NCBI RefSeq assembly: GCF_016920785.2
Contig: NW_024609857.1
Location: forward strand, 194,755,027 to 194,819,026
Reading direction: 5' to 3'
Source: Ixodes scapularis
Taxonomy: Eukaryota > Arthropoda > Arachnida > Ixodida > Ixodidae
DNA length: 64,000 nucleotides
Part shown: piece after piece, positions 56,390 through 64,000 of the stretch
How the letters are laid out: every line of letters starts with the position of its first letter
Numbering within the stretch: the stretch's first letter is position 1
Program-made: the position numbers and the translations under genes
The notes under the pieces: model-generated
What the model saw: the letters and a program-made list of their open reading frames with translations, nothing else
What the model was told of the DNA's origin: nothing
Databases searched by the model: none

Positions 56390-56879
56390 CAACGTTTACA
56401 ACATCTTCCGAACCCCGTGAAACACAATATTTCGTGACGTTATTTTAGTCGTCATTAAAATGGTGAGGTAAGTACCGTAAATCGCGAAGCAGTCTACTTG
56501 ACGTCCGCTTCCACTGGTTTCTTGGAAGATTGAGTCTACTGAGCGTGCATTCCTGCAGAAGAAATTTTCATTGATAGAATATTAACACGTCAATCAACAG
56601 TTGAATCCTTCTTGGTAAGATTTATTGCGAAAGCCCGTTACAACCGCCGAACCGCATCTCCCTATATCAGAGAACAATTTCTACCCAGCCTGACATTCTC
56701 GCATACATTCGTTTGCTGGGCCACGCTAGTTGAGCTAGCTGAGCACAGCTGGCAGCGGCGCGAGCAAGGCCACGAGGGGCACGTGATGGTGCTCGAGCCA
56801 TCCCACTCTGAACCAATGTTTTGGCCACCCCACGGGTGCGTGTCGCCATCTATTGGTTGAACTAACGCCTTGTTCAAGA
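56390..56879. other. No gene recognised
   Basis: A CAAGATGGCTGG word occurs at about 56875, but the sequence beyond it belongs to a retrotransposon ORF. Nothing else supported. Confidence 0.35.
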
Positions 56880-57066
56880 TGGCTGGCTGCCGTGGGACAG
56901 CAGCCTTAAGGTTCATTGGGTCCCATCCCATGTGTCGAACAACGCAGTACGCAAGGCGTTCGAGCCCTTCTGCAAAATTACCGAAGTCACCTGGATGGCC
57001 GAAGGTTTCTAGGGCATTAAAGGCAACTCCACTCCATTTTTACGATTTGTGGGTTTTGATCTCACC
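56880..57066 (+). pseudogene. Retrotransposon ORF1-like fragment (copy 2)
   Basis: In one frame: DGWLPWDSSLKVHWVPSHVS, NNAVRKAFEPFCKITEVTW, MAEGF and stop. This resembles the middle of the same ORF1 family as 51848-52120 (a region just before the CCHC knuckles). The LTR element at 57126 follows at once. The LINE endonuclease at 61.0-62.0 kb lies on the same strand beyond that insertion, so both may belong to one LINE split by it. Confidence 0.45.
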
Positions 57067-57125
57067 GGTCCACTAGCCCGTGGCAACTCAACGGCTCCGC
57101 CTGGCTTGACGGAGAACAGTGCGAG

Positions 57126-57314
57126 TGTTATGTTGCTAGTTAAGCTGAGGAGGACGGTTTAAGCAAACTGCTTAATAAATACATACGGGATCAAAGCGGC
57201 AGCTATGGCGAATGCTCGTCAGTTCCAAACGCAACAGCGCGTGCCACCTCCTGCGAGCGTACTCACTGGATGTCCTCTTCTTCTAAGATCAGAAAGCCTC
57301 ATGACATCATAACA
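57126..57314 (-). repeat. 3' LTR
   Basis: 189 bp with TG...CA ends, almost identical to 60444-60632. A target repeat GCGAG precedes it at 57121-57125. Confidence 0.9.
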
Positions 57315-57342
57315 CGCCCCCCTTCTTCTTTTCTTTTTTTTT
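57315..57342 (-). promoter_or_regulatory. Polypurine tract
   Basis: Read on the minus strand this is an unbroken purine stretch of A and G ending in GGGGGGCG directly against the 3' LTR. It is the expected primer for plus-strand DNA synthesis. Confidence 0.7.
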
Positions 57343-57384
57343 GAAGATAACGCAGTGCGATCGCGGCACTCGTCAGTCTCTGTA

Positions 57385-57600
57385 TCATAGCGGCTTCACC
57401 ACAACTCGTCGACTTCTTGTTTTTTTGGTTATCACATGTTGACCTTGTAGACGTGGAAATGTGCTCAAGTGATTCGCCATTTGGAACTGTAAGGACATAA
57501 TCTTCAGCAGCTTCGTTTGAGACTGTAGGGAAATAGTTTTCAGCAGCTGTATTCGTTTCTGCTGTTCCATGTGCTTCTTTGGTGTGGTACCGGTTGCGCC
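57385..57600 (-). pseudogene. Remnant of the pol C-terminus
   Basis: The frame ends THVI-like TKKTRSRRVVVKPL and stop, resembling the basic tail (RSGR.VKPP) at the end of Gypsy-type integrases. It lies between the coiled-coil region and the purine tract. Its presence shows that the coiled-coil region replaced the internal part of pol and was not simply added after it. The assignment rests on a short motif. Confidence 0.45.
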
Positions 57601-57641
57601 TGTAAGTCCTCGATGTGTTTCTGCTGCTGCTTGTCCTGGTT

Positions 57642-58430
57642 TCACTTGTTCTCCTCGGCACGAGACTGTTTCAAAAGGGACTCGTACCACCGGAAGAGTT
57701 CCTCTATTTCGACTCGGCTTGCTGGTGCCTCCAAAGTTCTCGCTGTACCCCCTGTGCCCTCGGTGACATGTTCCATCGAGGCCTCCACTTTTTGGTTTGG
57801 CGCCTGTACCAACCGTTCTTCAGCATTGAGATGCTTGTCTTTGAGCAGGCGAAAGCGTTCTTGCAACTGCTGATTTGCTTGCCACAGCTCTTGCAGCTCC
57901 TGCATGGTCTTTTGTCCCACGGCGCCCTGCTGCTCCGCGAAGACTGCGATATCTCGTCTGGCTGTTGCCCACTCTTTTGTGAGCTGAGCGCACCTGTCCT
58001 CCCAACTGCGTTTCACTTGGGCTGCCGCGTGAAACTCTTCCTGCAGGTTCCTGTGTCTGTATACAATGTGGTTATAGTTATCCGACAGCTGGGAGTGGTC
58101 TGTCTTCAGCGCTGATAGTGCTGCCTCACACTTGGCCGCTTCGTCCAGCGCAGTGCAGTGCTCTTTCTCCATCTCCTTGGTGGCCTTGACGTGCTGCTCG
58201 CGCTGAGTCTTCAACTCCTCCTCGAGGCATTGTCGTGCCTGTTTTAAGTTCTCAGCTAGCTGTTGAAAATGTTTGTTGTCGCTGATGAGCATCTCAGCTT
58301 GCTCCTCCAGGCAGGAAAGTTCTGACCACAAAATGTCGGCTTCGCTTTCTAGCTTTCCGTTGCGTTTTAGGAGGCTGCTGACTTTCTCGTCTAACCTCTC
58401 GCACTCTGTTTCTGCCTTCTCGGTAAAGGA
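57642..58430 (-). pseudogene. Captured coiled-coil protein, C-terminal part
   Basis: After a frame change at the (GA)n tract the coiled coil goes on: AETECERLDEKVSSLLKRNG, ILWSELSCLEEQAEMLI, LKQARQCLEEELKTQREQ, MEKEHCTALDEAAK, then LQELWQANQQLQERFRLL and VEIEELFRWYESLLKQ. Rich in Glu, Leu, Gln and Lys heptads, it looks like a cytoskeletal or centrosomal/spindle coiled-coil protein, but I cannot name it. The frame stops at 57642, yet the same frame beyond the stop (NQDKQQQKHIEDLQAQ) still looks coiled-coil, so the stop may be a later mutation. Confidence 0.7.
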
Positions 58431-60376
58431 GCTTCCGTCTGCTTCCGCTTGCGACGAATTGTTACACTTAACAGCATTCTCTCTCTCTCTCTCTCTCTCA
58501 AAGTCTCCGCCACCTTTTCGTGTCTCTGCTGCCGGAGGTGACTTTCATTAGACAGGCATCTAATTTTTTCACTCGCATCTTTACAAGATGATTTCCACTG
58601 CTGACTTTCTTGAGCGAGGAGCTCGTTCCTAACTGTCAAGGATGTGACCCGTTCCTGAAGCACTGCCAGCATACGGTTCAAGTCTTCCAGCTGACTTGCT
58701 TCAAGAGACACTGCAGCTTCTGACGACTGGTTGGTGCGCTCGATGATGCTCCGGACAAATGCTTCGATGATGCTCCGGACGAATGCCCCGAGATCTTCTA
58801 ACGGCCACTGGTACCGGTCCTTTAAGTACTGATAGTTTTGCTGAAGTATATTGAACTGCTCCTCTTTTTTAGCAAGCTGGTTTTCCAGGGCCTCTCTCTT
58901 GCGTTTTGCGATGTCTAGCAGCTTCTTGAGGTACTGAAAGGCACTGAACTCTCGTTGTTCGGAATCATTCTGAACTAGCGGCAGGTCCTCGCCACAGTCT
59001 TGAAGAAGGACATCCTGCAAGATGCAGTACTCGGCAGAAAACCGTTCGAGCTCAAGCTGAGATGCTTCAAACTTCTCCTTCAGGGTGTTCGCTTCCTCCA
59101 CCTTGGCATCTACAAGCTCCAGCTGCTTTGACAAATCCCCACTTAGAGAAACTAACTGGGCTTTCAATGCTTCAGACTCCTGATACTTGGCATGAGAAAA
59201 TTCTGCTTGCTGCGCTTGCATCTTCCCCAGGAGAGCCGAAGCTGCCTTGCACTCGCGTTGAAGGGCCTGCTCACGGCCAAAGCTCGCTTCGATATTTCTG
59301 TCGTGCTCCAAAGACATTCGCTGCATTTCTGCCGTTGCCAACACCAACTCTGAAATCAGGCCTTGTCCCTCTTCGGGGCGAGATGCCAGCATGCCCTTTT
59401 TTTTCTTTGACCGCCTCTCCAGCTCTGTCCCAGTTTGCGCAAACTTGGTTGCTTTGGTTGATGGAAGAGGCCCAATTGTTATGCCTCCCAAATGGATCGT
59501 TTCATTGCGGTCATTGTTCAGGGATGAGTTGGAAGTTTCTTCTACTGCAGAAACACGTCGATATCCGTAGGTTTTCTGCTGTGTCTGGCTGCACATTCGG
59601 AAAAAATGTCCATAATTTCCACACGAAAGGCAGTGCTTTCCGTAAGCTGGGCAGTTTCGGGGTTGATGGTAAGTACCACATCTCGAACATGAAATTTGCT
59701 GTCGGTTGCTGGATTGGTCTTTTTGTGGTCCGGATAGTCGGTAACTTCGTTGCGCTGCTCTGAAGCTAGATGGCTGACGATAGAGTCCATCAACTCTAAC
59801 TTCGTCTTCAGTTTTCTGAATATCATTCATGTGTTTTTTTGAGATTTCAGCTGCTTTACAGGTTGAAATGATTTTGTCTAGGGTAAGACTCGGTTCACGA
59901 AGCAACCGTTCGCGCAAAGCCACGTCTCGTATCCCAATGATGATACGATCACCAATGAGCCTGTTTTCTTGAGCTCCGTAGTCGCATTTCTGAGCCTGCA
60001 GTTTTAGCTCAGTTACAAATTCGTCAATGGTTTGTTCTGGCTTTTGGCACATTGTGTTAAAAATGGCTGTTGCTTGTGTCACGCTTTTGTAAGGTGCATA
60101 CAGTTTATCGAATTCGTGCAGTATGTAATCTACTGCATTCTCTCTTTGCCCGCTTTGACCATCTTCTGTTGGTTGCAGAGAAAAGGTTTGCGTAATTCGT
60201 CTTGCCTGAGGTCCAAGGCAGTGGAGCAGAAAAGCTTTCCGAGTTGCGATAGGCTTCGATCCATATTCACAGGCTGCCTCGAAGATAAGGTACGATGACT
60301 TCCACTCCTCCCATGCTCTTGCTGGGTCGTCACCAGGATGGAACGGAGCCGGCGGTTGTAGGAAAGCAGATGCCAT
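58391..60376 (-). CDS. Gag fused to a coiled-coil protein
   Basis: A 661-codon frame starting 67 bases inside the 5' LTR. Residues 1 to about 220 are Gypsy-type Gag (AWEEWKSSYLIFEAA; QKPEQTIDEFVTELK; LRERLLREPSLTLDK). Two zinc knuckles follow: C230, C233, H237, C242 and C249, C252, H257, C262. After VSAVEE and HLGGITIG, where a protease would begin, the sequence changes at about residue 320-335 (RRSKKKKGMLAS) to long Glu/Leu/Gln heptads (AEMQRMSLEHDRNIEASF, QLELVDAKVEEANTLKEKF, VLQERVTSLTVRNELL). A 27-bp unit encoding AFVRSIIE is duplicated near 58743-58795. The frame leaves the coiled coil at a (GA)n tract (58480-58499), ending in an unrelated basic tail. Inference: a cellular cDNA fused into the element. 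Confidence 0.82.
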   Translation of the reverse strand: MASAFLQPPAPFHPGDDPARAWEEWKSSYLIFEAACEYGSKPIATRKAFLLHCLGPQARRITQTFSLQPTEDGQSGQRENAVDYILHEFDKLYAPYKSVTQATAIFNTMCQKPEQTIDEFVTELKLQAQKCDYGAQENRLIGDRIIIGIRDVALRERLLREPSLTLDKIISTCKAAEISKKHMNDIQKTEDEVRVDGLYRQPSSFRAAQRSYRLSGPQKDQSSNRQQISCSRCGTYHQPRNCPAYGKHCLSCGNYGHFFRMCSQTQQKTYGYRRVSAVEETSNSSLNNDRNETIHLGGITIGPLPSTKATKFAQTGTELERRSKKKKGMLASRPEEGQGLISELVLATAEMQRMSLEHDRNIEASFGREQALQRECKAASALLGKMQAQQAEFSHAKYQESEALKAQLVSLSGDLSKQLELVDAKVEEANTLKEKFEASQLELERFSAEYCILQDVLLQDCGEDLPLVQNDSEQREFSAFQYLKKLLDIAKRKREALENQLAKKEEQFNILQQNYQYLKDRYQWPLEDLGAFVRSIIEAFVRSIIERTNQSSEAAVSLEASQLEDLNRMLAVLQERVTSLTVRNELLAQESQQWKSSCKDASEKIRCLSNESHLRQQRHEKVAETLRERERERMLLSVTIRRKRKQTEAPLPRRQKQSARG

Positions 60377-60428
60377 ATTGTTGTCGCTGTTGCTTGTTAA
60401 ATTTAAAATATGGACGTTGAGCTGCTCA

Positions 60429-60443
60429 CCACTTCTGACACCA
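60429..60443 (-). promoter_or_regulatory. Primer binding site, tRNA-Leu-like
   Basis: Immediately inside the 5' LTR the minus strand reads TGGTGTCAGAAGTGG. That is the complement of the 3' end of a leucine tRNA ending ...CCACTCCTGACACCA with one mismatch (from general knowledge of animal tRNA-Leu). It fixes the element's orientation. Confidence 0.75.
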
Positions 60444-60632
60444 TGTTATGTTGCTAGTTAAGCTGAGGAGGACGGTTTAAGCAAACTGTTTAATAAATAC
60501 ATACGGGATCAAAGCGGCAGCTATGGCGAATGCTCGTCAACTCCAAACGCAACAGGGCGTGCCACCTCCTGCGAGCGTACTCACTGGATGTCCTCTTCTT
60601 CTAAGATCAGAAAGCCTCATGACATCATAACA
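60444..60632 (-). repeat. 5' LTR
   Basis: 189 bp, TG...CA ends, followed by the GCGAG duplication at 60633-60637. Differences from the 3' LTR are few (for example CTGCTTAA against CTGTTTAA, and CAGTTCC against CAACTCC). Confidence 0.9.
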
Positions 60633-60637
60633 GCGAG

Positions 60638-61032
60638 AAGGGTCCCTGGACTTTGTTCCTCCGGGCTCCAGTCCCCAGCTGCCATTCTCCAGGGGAAGCT
60701 CTCAGAATGGAGGGATTACCGCCGCATCGGAGTCTGTGCGACATTCCAGTGAGATTTTCGTGACACGTTGGACGCCACCTGTTCCTCGGCAGACGTCAGA
60801 TAACATCCCGGTCAATTTTTTTACCTAAGGGAGTTTCGATGCACAACGCTGAAGACACGGTATGGTGGGGGTACCCTTCATTCCACGTCGGTGCTGTGGA
60901 CGACGGCATTGAGGCATTGTTCGACCCGAACATTTGGCAGGAGCGCTGCCCTTTCTGAAAATTCCAGGGCCGGCTGACTGAAAGCCGCGTGTATGATGAG
61001 TGTGAACGTAGAGAGTGAGACCCCAACCTCAC
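60638..61032. other. Unassigned, probably older LINE sequence
   Basis: Flank of the LTR element before the LINE endonuclease begins. Plus-strand frames are short and broken and no motif is certain. Confidence 0.35.
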
Positions 61033-61183
61033 GGATATCCACTACCAAAACGTACGGGGACTGCGAAAGCACAGGGGTTCTTTTCTAACTTTTTGCTATT
61101 CCATTATTTGTATCGGCGAAACATGACTTGGATCTGAAATTGCAAGCACGGATTATTTTTCGCCCTCATTTAAGGCATATCGA

Positions 61184-61335
61184 CAGCGGCGTACCAACTT
61201 GTTTTTGAGTGAGGGGGCAAACCAGACAGCAACTTCCCCCCCCCCCCTCCCCCCCGGGGCCGGGAGGCGATGCCCTTGGTATTCATTGGCCGCCGCCGGC
61301 CAGTGTGTTTGCCCTGCCCAGTGGCGGCTGTTTCA

Positions 61336-61368
<33 letters not shown>

Positions 61369-61458
61369 AAAACACATGCCCTGCCGCCCCCCCCCCCCCC
61401 CCCTCTGAAAACTGGGGGAGCAAGCGCCCCCCCTTGCCCCCCGGTTGGTACGCCCATG
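61184..61458. mobile_element. Poly-G/C hAT-type MITE, 275 bp
   Basis: The left end CAGCGGCGTACCAAC and the reversed right end CATGGGCGTACCAAC are flanked by CATATCGA (61176-61183) and TATATCGA (61459-61466). Removing it restores the LINE codons for KAYRRDR, which proves both edges. It contains C-runs at 61239-61247 and 61387-61403 and G31 at 61336-61366. Confidence 0.88.
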
Positions 61459-61753
61459 TATATCGAAGAGATCGGGAATATGAGACCACTCAAAAGCGTT
61501 GAGGTGGCGGCGCATTGGTAGCCGTAAAGGAAAATATGGTGACTCGTAGCAGGCCCAATTTGGAGGTTTTTTACGAATCAATTTGGATTGAAATTCAGAC
61601 TAACGAAGCTAAGAATATGTTTATAAGTAATTTTACATACCTCCCCAAACAGACCCCGCTTCTTTCTCGGCTAATTTAGCTATAGGCTCGAGACGGCATT
61701 GCGCAGCATAAATGGAAATGTTCTTATCCTATAGGTGACTTTAATATGTCATG

Positions 61754-61922
61754 CAGGCACGTAGCCAGGGGGGAGGCCCATGGAACCCGCCCCCCCCCCC
61801 CCCCCCCCCCCGAAATCTTCCATTTTGCTAGGACCCTCCTCTCCCCCCTCCCCCTCATACAGCATTTTGTCATGGGCGCCCCCCCCCCCCCCCCCCAAAA
61901 CAAAATCCTGGCTACGTGCCTG
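61754..61922. mobile_element. Poly-C hAT-type MITE, 169 bp
   Basis: The ends CAGGCACGTAGCCAGG match perfectly in inverted orientation. ATGTCATG is duplicated at 61746-61753 and 61923-61930. Excision in silico restores GDFNMSCIDW of the LINE endonuclease. It holds two C-tracts (about 61790-61810 and 61880-61896) and a G-tract near the left end. Confidence 0.93.
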
Positions 61923-62215
61923 ATGTCATGTATTGACTGGCAAAACAATTTTATCAACTCCTCGAACTCACAAAAAAGCCAAGACTTCCTGAGCATGGTA
62001 TTGTCGCGACTACTTCTTTGCGTGATCGTGGTGCGGAAGACGACTGAATGACATTTTTTATAAACTGCTGGCGCAGCCCTGGCCAGGCAACTCGACAAAC
62101 CGCGTGGCCGGCCCGAAGGGTCGAAACCGAAAGTACTTAAAATTTGGCGCTTTTTCATCTTGTCTTCATGTAGACAAACACCATTTTTATTTTGATATAT
62201 GATCTCCAGTTATTA

Positions 62216-62241
62216 ATTAATAATAATAATAATAATAATTT
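62216..62241 (-). repeat. (TAA)n tail of the terminal LINE
   Basis: TAATAATAATAATAATAAT at the 3' end of the minus-strand LINE, just as at 46018-46040. Confidence 0.8.
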
Positions 62242-62406
62242 TATTGCAAATGAACATAACGTATGTTAAGTCTGACCTGCCTAAGCCACATTGGGCTTGA
62301 CTGGCAGCGTCTTAAAATCAGTGAAACCATGCCGTTTGCAAAAGGAAACATGTAAAATAAAATCCACACAAAAAATCAGAATAACAAAAGCAAACTAGTG
62401 AGCACT

Positions 62407-64000
62407 TTACGATCTAAAATTTCTCAGGGTTTTCTTGAGCTTGTATTTTGTTCTTAAATTTAGAATACTAGAAGGTAGTTTGTTCATAAATGCTGGTACA
62501 TAGTAACTCCGAGCTCTTTTTCCAAATCTTGTCGAACATCGAGGTATCCGGTAACGCTCTTTGGGTCTAAGAATACGAGAAGGGACATATGGAACTTTAA
62601 ATTGACTATCCCAAAAATGCCTGTGAACAACAGTTTCCATCAAGAGCGAGTTAAAATCAGGCAAATGCAGTGCTTTAAACACATCAATGTCCCTATCAAG
62701 GTATAAATCATAGGAAATGTTCTTTAGCAAAGAATGCAGAATTGAATTAATTCTAATTTGCCAACGCAGAGCACAATGACCATACACGGTAATACCGTAA
62801 CGGAGCACACTGTAAACAAGAGCATGTACAACAATTTTTCGAACGGATAGTGGCATAAAATATCTCATGTTGTATAGCAAACAAGACACTGCACGAATTT
62901 TCTTACACACATGAGCAAGATGAGTGTTCCAGGCTAGGTCACTGTCAAAGAATAGGCCAAGATATTTTATAGAAGATATATGCTGTATAGGCTCACATGC
63001 ACATGATAGGCACCTGGACGTATGTAATCGTAAAGAGCAGGTCATATTAACTTTTTTCAAAGGGTTGTGGAAACATATTAGCTGCGTTTTGGATGCATTA
63101 ACTTTAATTAAATTAGCTTCAAACCAGTCCATAGTTTTAATTGCCGCAGTTTGCAAAGACGAAAAGGCATCTGAATAATTGGACGCTCTAGATAAAATAA
63201 CGGTGTCGTCAGCATATTGAAATAGCGAAACTGGTACCACCATGGAGAGGTCATTAACATAAAGATTATATAACAGTGGACTAAAAACCGAGCTCTGGGG
63301 GACACCCGCTTTGATTGAAAAGAATCCGCTTTGATACCCTCCAAATGAAACACATTGACGCCTATCCTGTAGAAAGTTTTCCACTAAACTTAAAAAAGAA
63401 CCTCGAAAGCCTAACTTTGAAAGCTTTGTTATCAAAACGTGATGGTTAACACTGTCAAATGCCTTGCGGACATCAAGGAACAGTGCGCAGGCAACTTGAT
63501 TCCGTTCAAAAGATAAATTGAGCATGTCAGAAAAGTCCTCAAGGAGCATTTGAGTACCTCGGCCTTGTGTGAATCCGTACTGATAAGGAGATAGTAAACT
63601 GTGTTTATCTAAAAAGCTATTCATAGTTATCCACATATGTTTTTCCAGGATTTTATCAAAGCAAGACAGAATGGAAATAGGTCTATAATGTTCTACGTTA
63701 TTTCGCGCGCCTCCCTTGAATAATGGAATCACGAAAGCTGTTTTCATTGCTAATGGAATGATACCATTAGATATTATGTGATTAAAAATCGAAAGTAGAA
63801 CAGCCCTAATCCCTTCAAAGTTTCTGCGCAAGTCATTAACTGAAATACCGTCGATACCTGGAGATTTATTGGGCTTAAGGCTAAAAAGGATGGACCTAAG
63901 CTCTTCTTCAGAGAGAAGAGGAAGATAAGCCGAGTCTAAGACACTTTTGTTTAAGGTACATGAAACTGGGTGTTGCCCTGCAATGCCTGATACTTGAGAG
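62407..64000 (-). CDS. LINE reverse transcriptase, open to the window edge (partial)
   Basis: The minus-strand frame is open from the window edge down to the stop at 62407, at least 530 codons. It holds FSLKPNKSPGIDGISVNDL, VIPLFKGG, YRPISILSC, LFLDVRKAFDSVNH (motif A), AGVPQSSVFSPLLYNLYVND (motif B), the catalytic FQYADDTVIL, IKYLGLFFDSDLAWNTHL and, near the end, RSYYVPAFMNKLP. Motif B usually reads PQGS..SP; here PQSS replaces Gly with Ser. It is of the same clade as the LINE at 46.0-50.2 kb but unbroken. The endonuclease and ORF1 would lie beyond the window. The RT primes on nicked target DNA using LINE RNA. Confidence 0.9.
   Translation of the reverse strand, partial: SQVSGIAGQHPVSCTLNKSVLDSAYLPLLSEEELRSILFSLKPNKSPGIDGISVNDLRRNFEGIRAVLLSIFNHIISNGIIPLAMKTAFVIPLFKGGARNNVEHYRPISILSCFDKILEKHMWITMNSFLDKHSLLSPYQYGFTQGRGTQMLLEDFSDMLNLSFERNQVACALFLDVRKAFDSVNHHVLITKLSKLGFRGSFLSLVENFLQDRRQCVSFGGYQSGFFSIKAGVPQSSVFSPLLYNLYVNDLSMVVPVSLFQYADDTVILSRASNYSDAFSSLQTAAIKTMDWFEANLIKVNASKTQLICFHNPLKKVNMTCSLRLHTSRCLSCACEPIQHISSIKYLGLFFDSDLAWNTHLAHVCKKIRAVSCLLYNMRYFMPLSVRKIVVHALVYSVLRYGITVYGHCALRWQIRINSILHSLLKNISYDLYLDRDIDVFKALHLPDFNSLLMETVVHRHFWDSQFKVPYVPSRILRPKERYRIPRCSTRFGKRARSYYVPAFMNKLPSSILNLRTKYKLKKTLRNFRS

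Larger units (their letters stand above)
57126..60632 (-). mobile_element. LTR retrotransposon, 3.5 kb, gag plus coiled-coil insert, pol deleted
   Basis: Two 189-bp LTRs (57126-57314 and 60444-60632) begin TGTTATGTTGC and end CATCATAACA. GCGAG flanks both sides (57121-57125 and 60633-60637). In minus orientation the order is LTR, primer site, gag, a long coiled-coil region, a short pol tail, a purine tract and LTR. Protease, RT, RNase H and integrase are missing. The LTRs differ by only a few bases, so insertion is recent. Because it cannot move alone, it must have used proteins of a related Gypsy-type element. Confidence 0.88.
61033..62035 (+). pseudogene. LINE endonuclease domain split by two MITEs
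   Basis: DIHYQNVRGLRKH opens the AP-type endonuclease, followed by CIGET.LGSEIASTDYF and FKAYR. The frame resumes after the first MITE as YRRDREYETTQKR, GGGALVAVKE and ESIWIEI. Before the second MITE it gives PIGDFNMS and after it CIDWQNNFINSSNSQK. QN.RGL, ET.L, GG.L and GDFN..IDW are the conserved blocks. Stops and frameshifts show it is dead. The RT part is not present downstream: sequence after about 62035 is unrelated and the next LINE is on the other strand. Confidence 0.8.

Overview
This is a eukaryotic, intron-era, repeat-saturated window, most likely from an arthropod and probably a hard tick. That inference rests on the mix of element families, not on a host gene: Penelope-like retroelements, PHD-ORF1 LINEs, I-clade LINEs, many hAT-type elements, TTAA-ended elements and a CCHC-type ORF1 family I associate with ticks. 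No host protein-coding gene could be identified with confidence. CpG-rich stretches near 30.3-31.6 kb and 33.6-34.0 kb could hold promoters or first exons.

Layout. 0.4-9.3 kb is one composite Penelope-like element (PLE): two head-to-tail copies on the minus strand abut two head-to-tail copies on the plus strand. The whole is flanked by an 11-bp target-site duplication, and the last copy keeps an intact 782-codon RT plus GIY-YIG ORF. 9.5-11.6 kb is an old LINE RT end split by a 1.5-kb TIR element. 11.9-14.4 kb is a 2.5-kb hAT-like element whose ends are packed with TTCGAA. 15.3-21.0 kb holds an RT scrap, a TGAGTG-rich array, two side-by-side TTAA elements and a hAT-in-hAT nest with a transposase remnant. 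22.9-28.5 kb holds a second PLE remnant, an I-clade LINE 3' end, an inverted-repeat element, a hairpin and a hAT MITE. 30-36 kb holds CpG-rich DNA, a palindrome with paired CACGTG, a 1.2-kb hAT-like element and a LINE ending in (TCCA)n. 36-44 kb holds two copies of another TTAA family, several foldbacks and a tRNA-derived SINE.

46.0-51.1 kb is a near-complete but frameshifted LINE (PHD/coiled-coil ORF1; EN-RT ORF2). 51.5-56.4 kb holds a poly-C MITE, an ORF1 fragment, a large foldback, a decayed YqaJ-type exonuclease and a decayed integrase. 57.1-60.6 kb is a small LTR retrotransposon with 189-bp LTRs, a 5-bp duplication, a tRNA-Leu-like primer site and a pol tail. Its gag ORF runs into a ~590-residue coiled-coil protein where protease, RT and integrase should be, which suggests capture of a cellular gene. 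61.0-62.0 kb is a LINE endonuclease interrupted by two datable poly-G/C MITEs. The window ends inside an open LINE RT on the minus strand.

The window therefore shows layered transposition. Insertions inside recognisable reading frames let element boundaries and target duplications be read directly. Several ORF breaks are single-base homopolymer differences and may be assembly errors.
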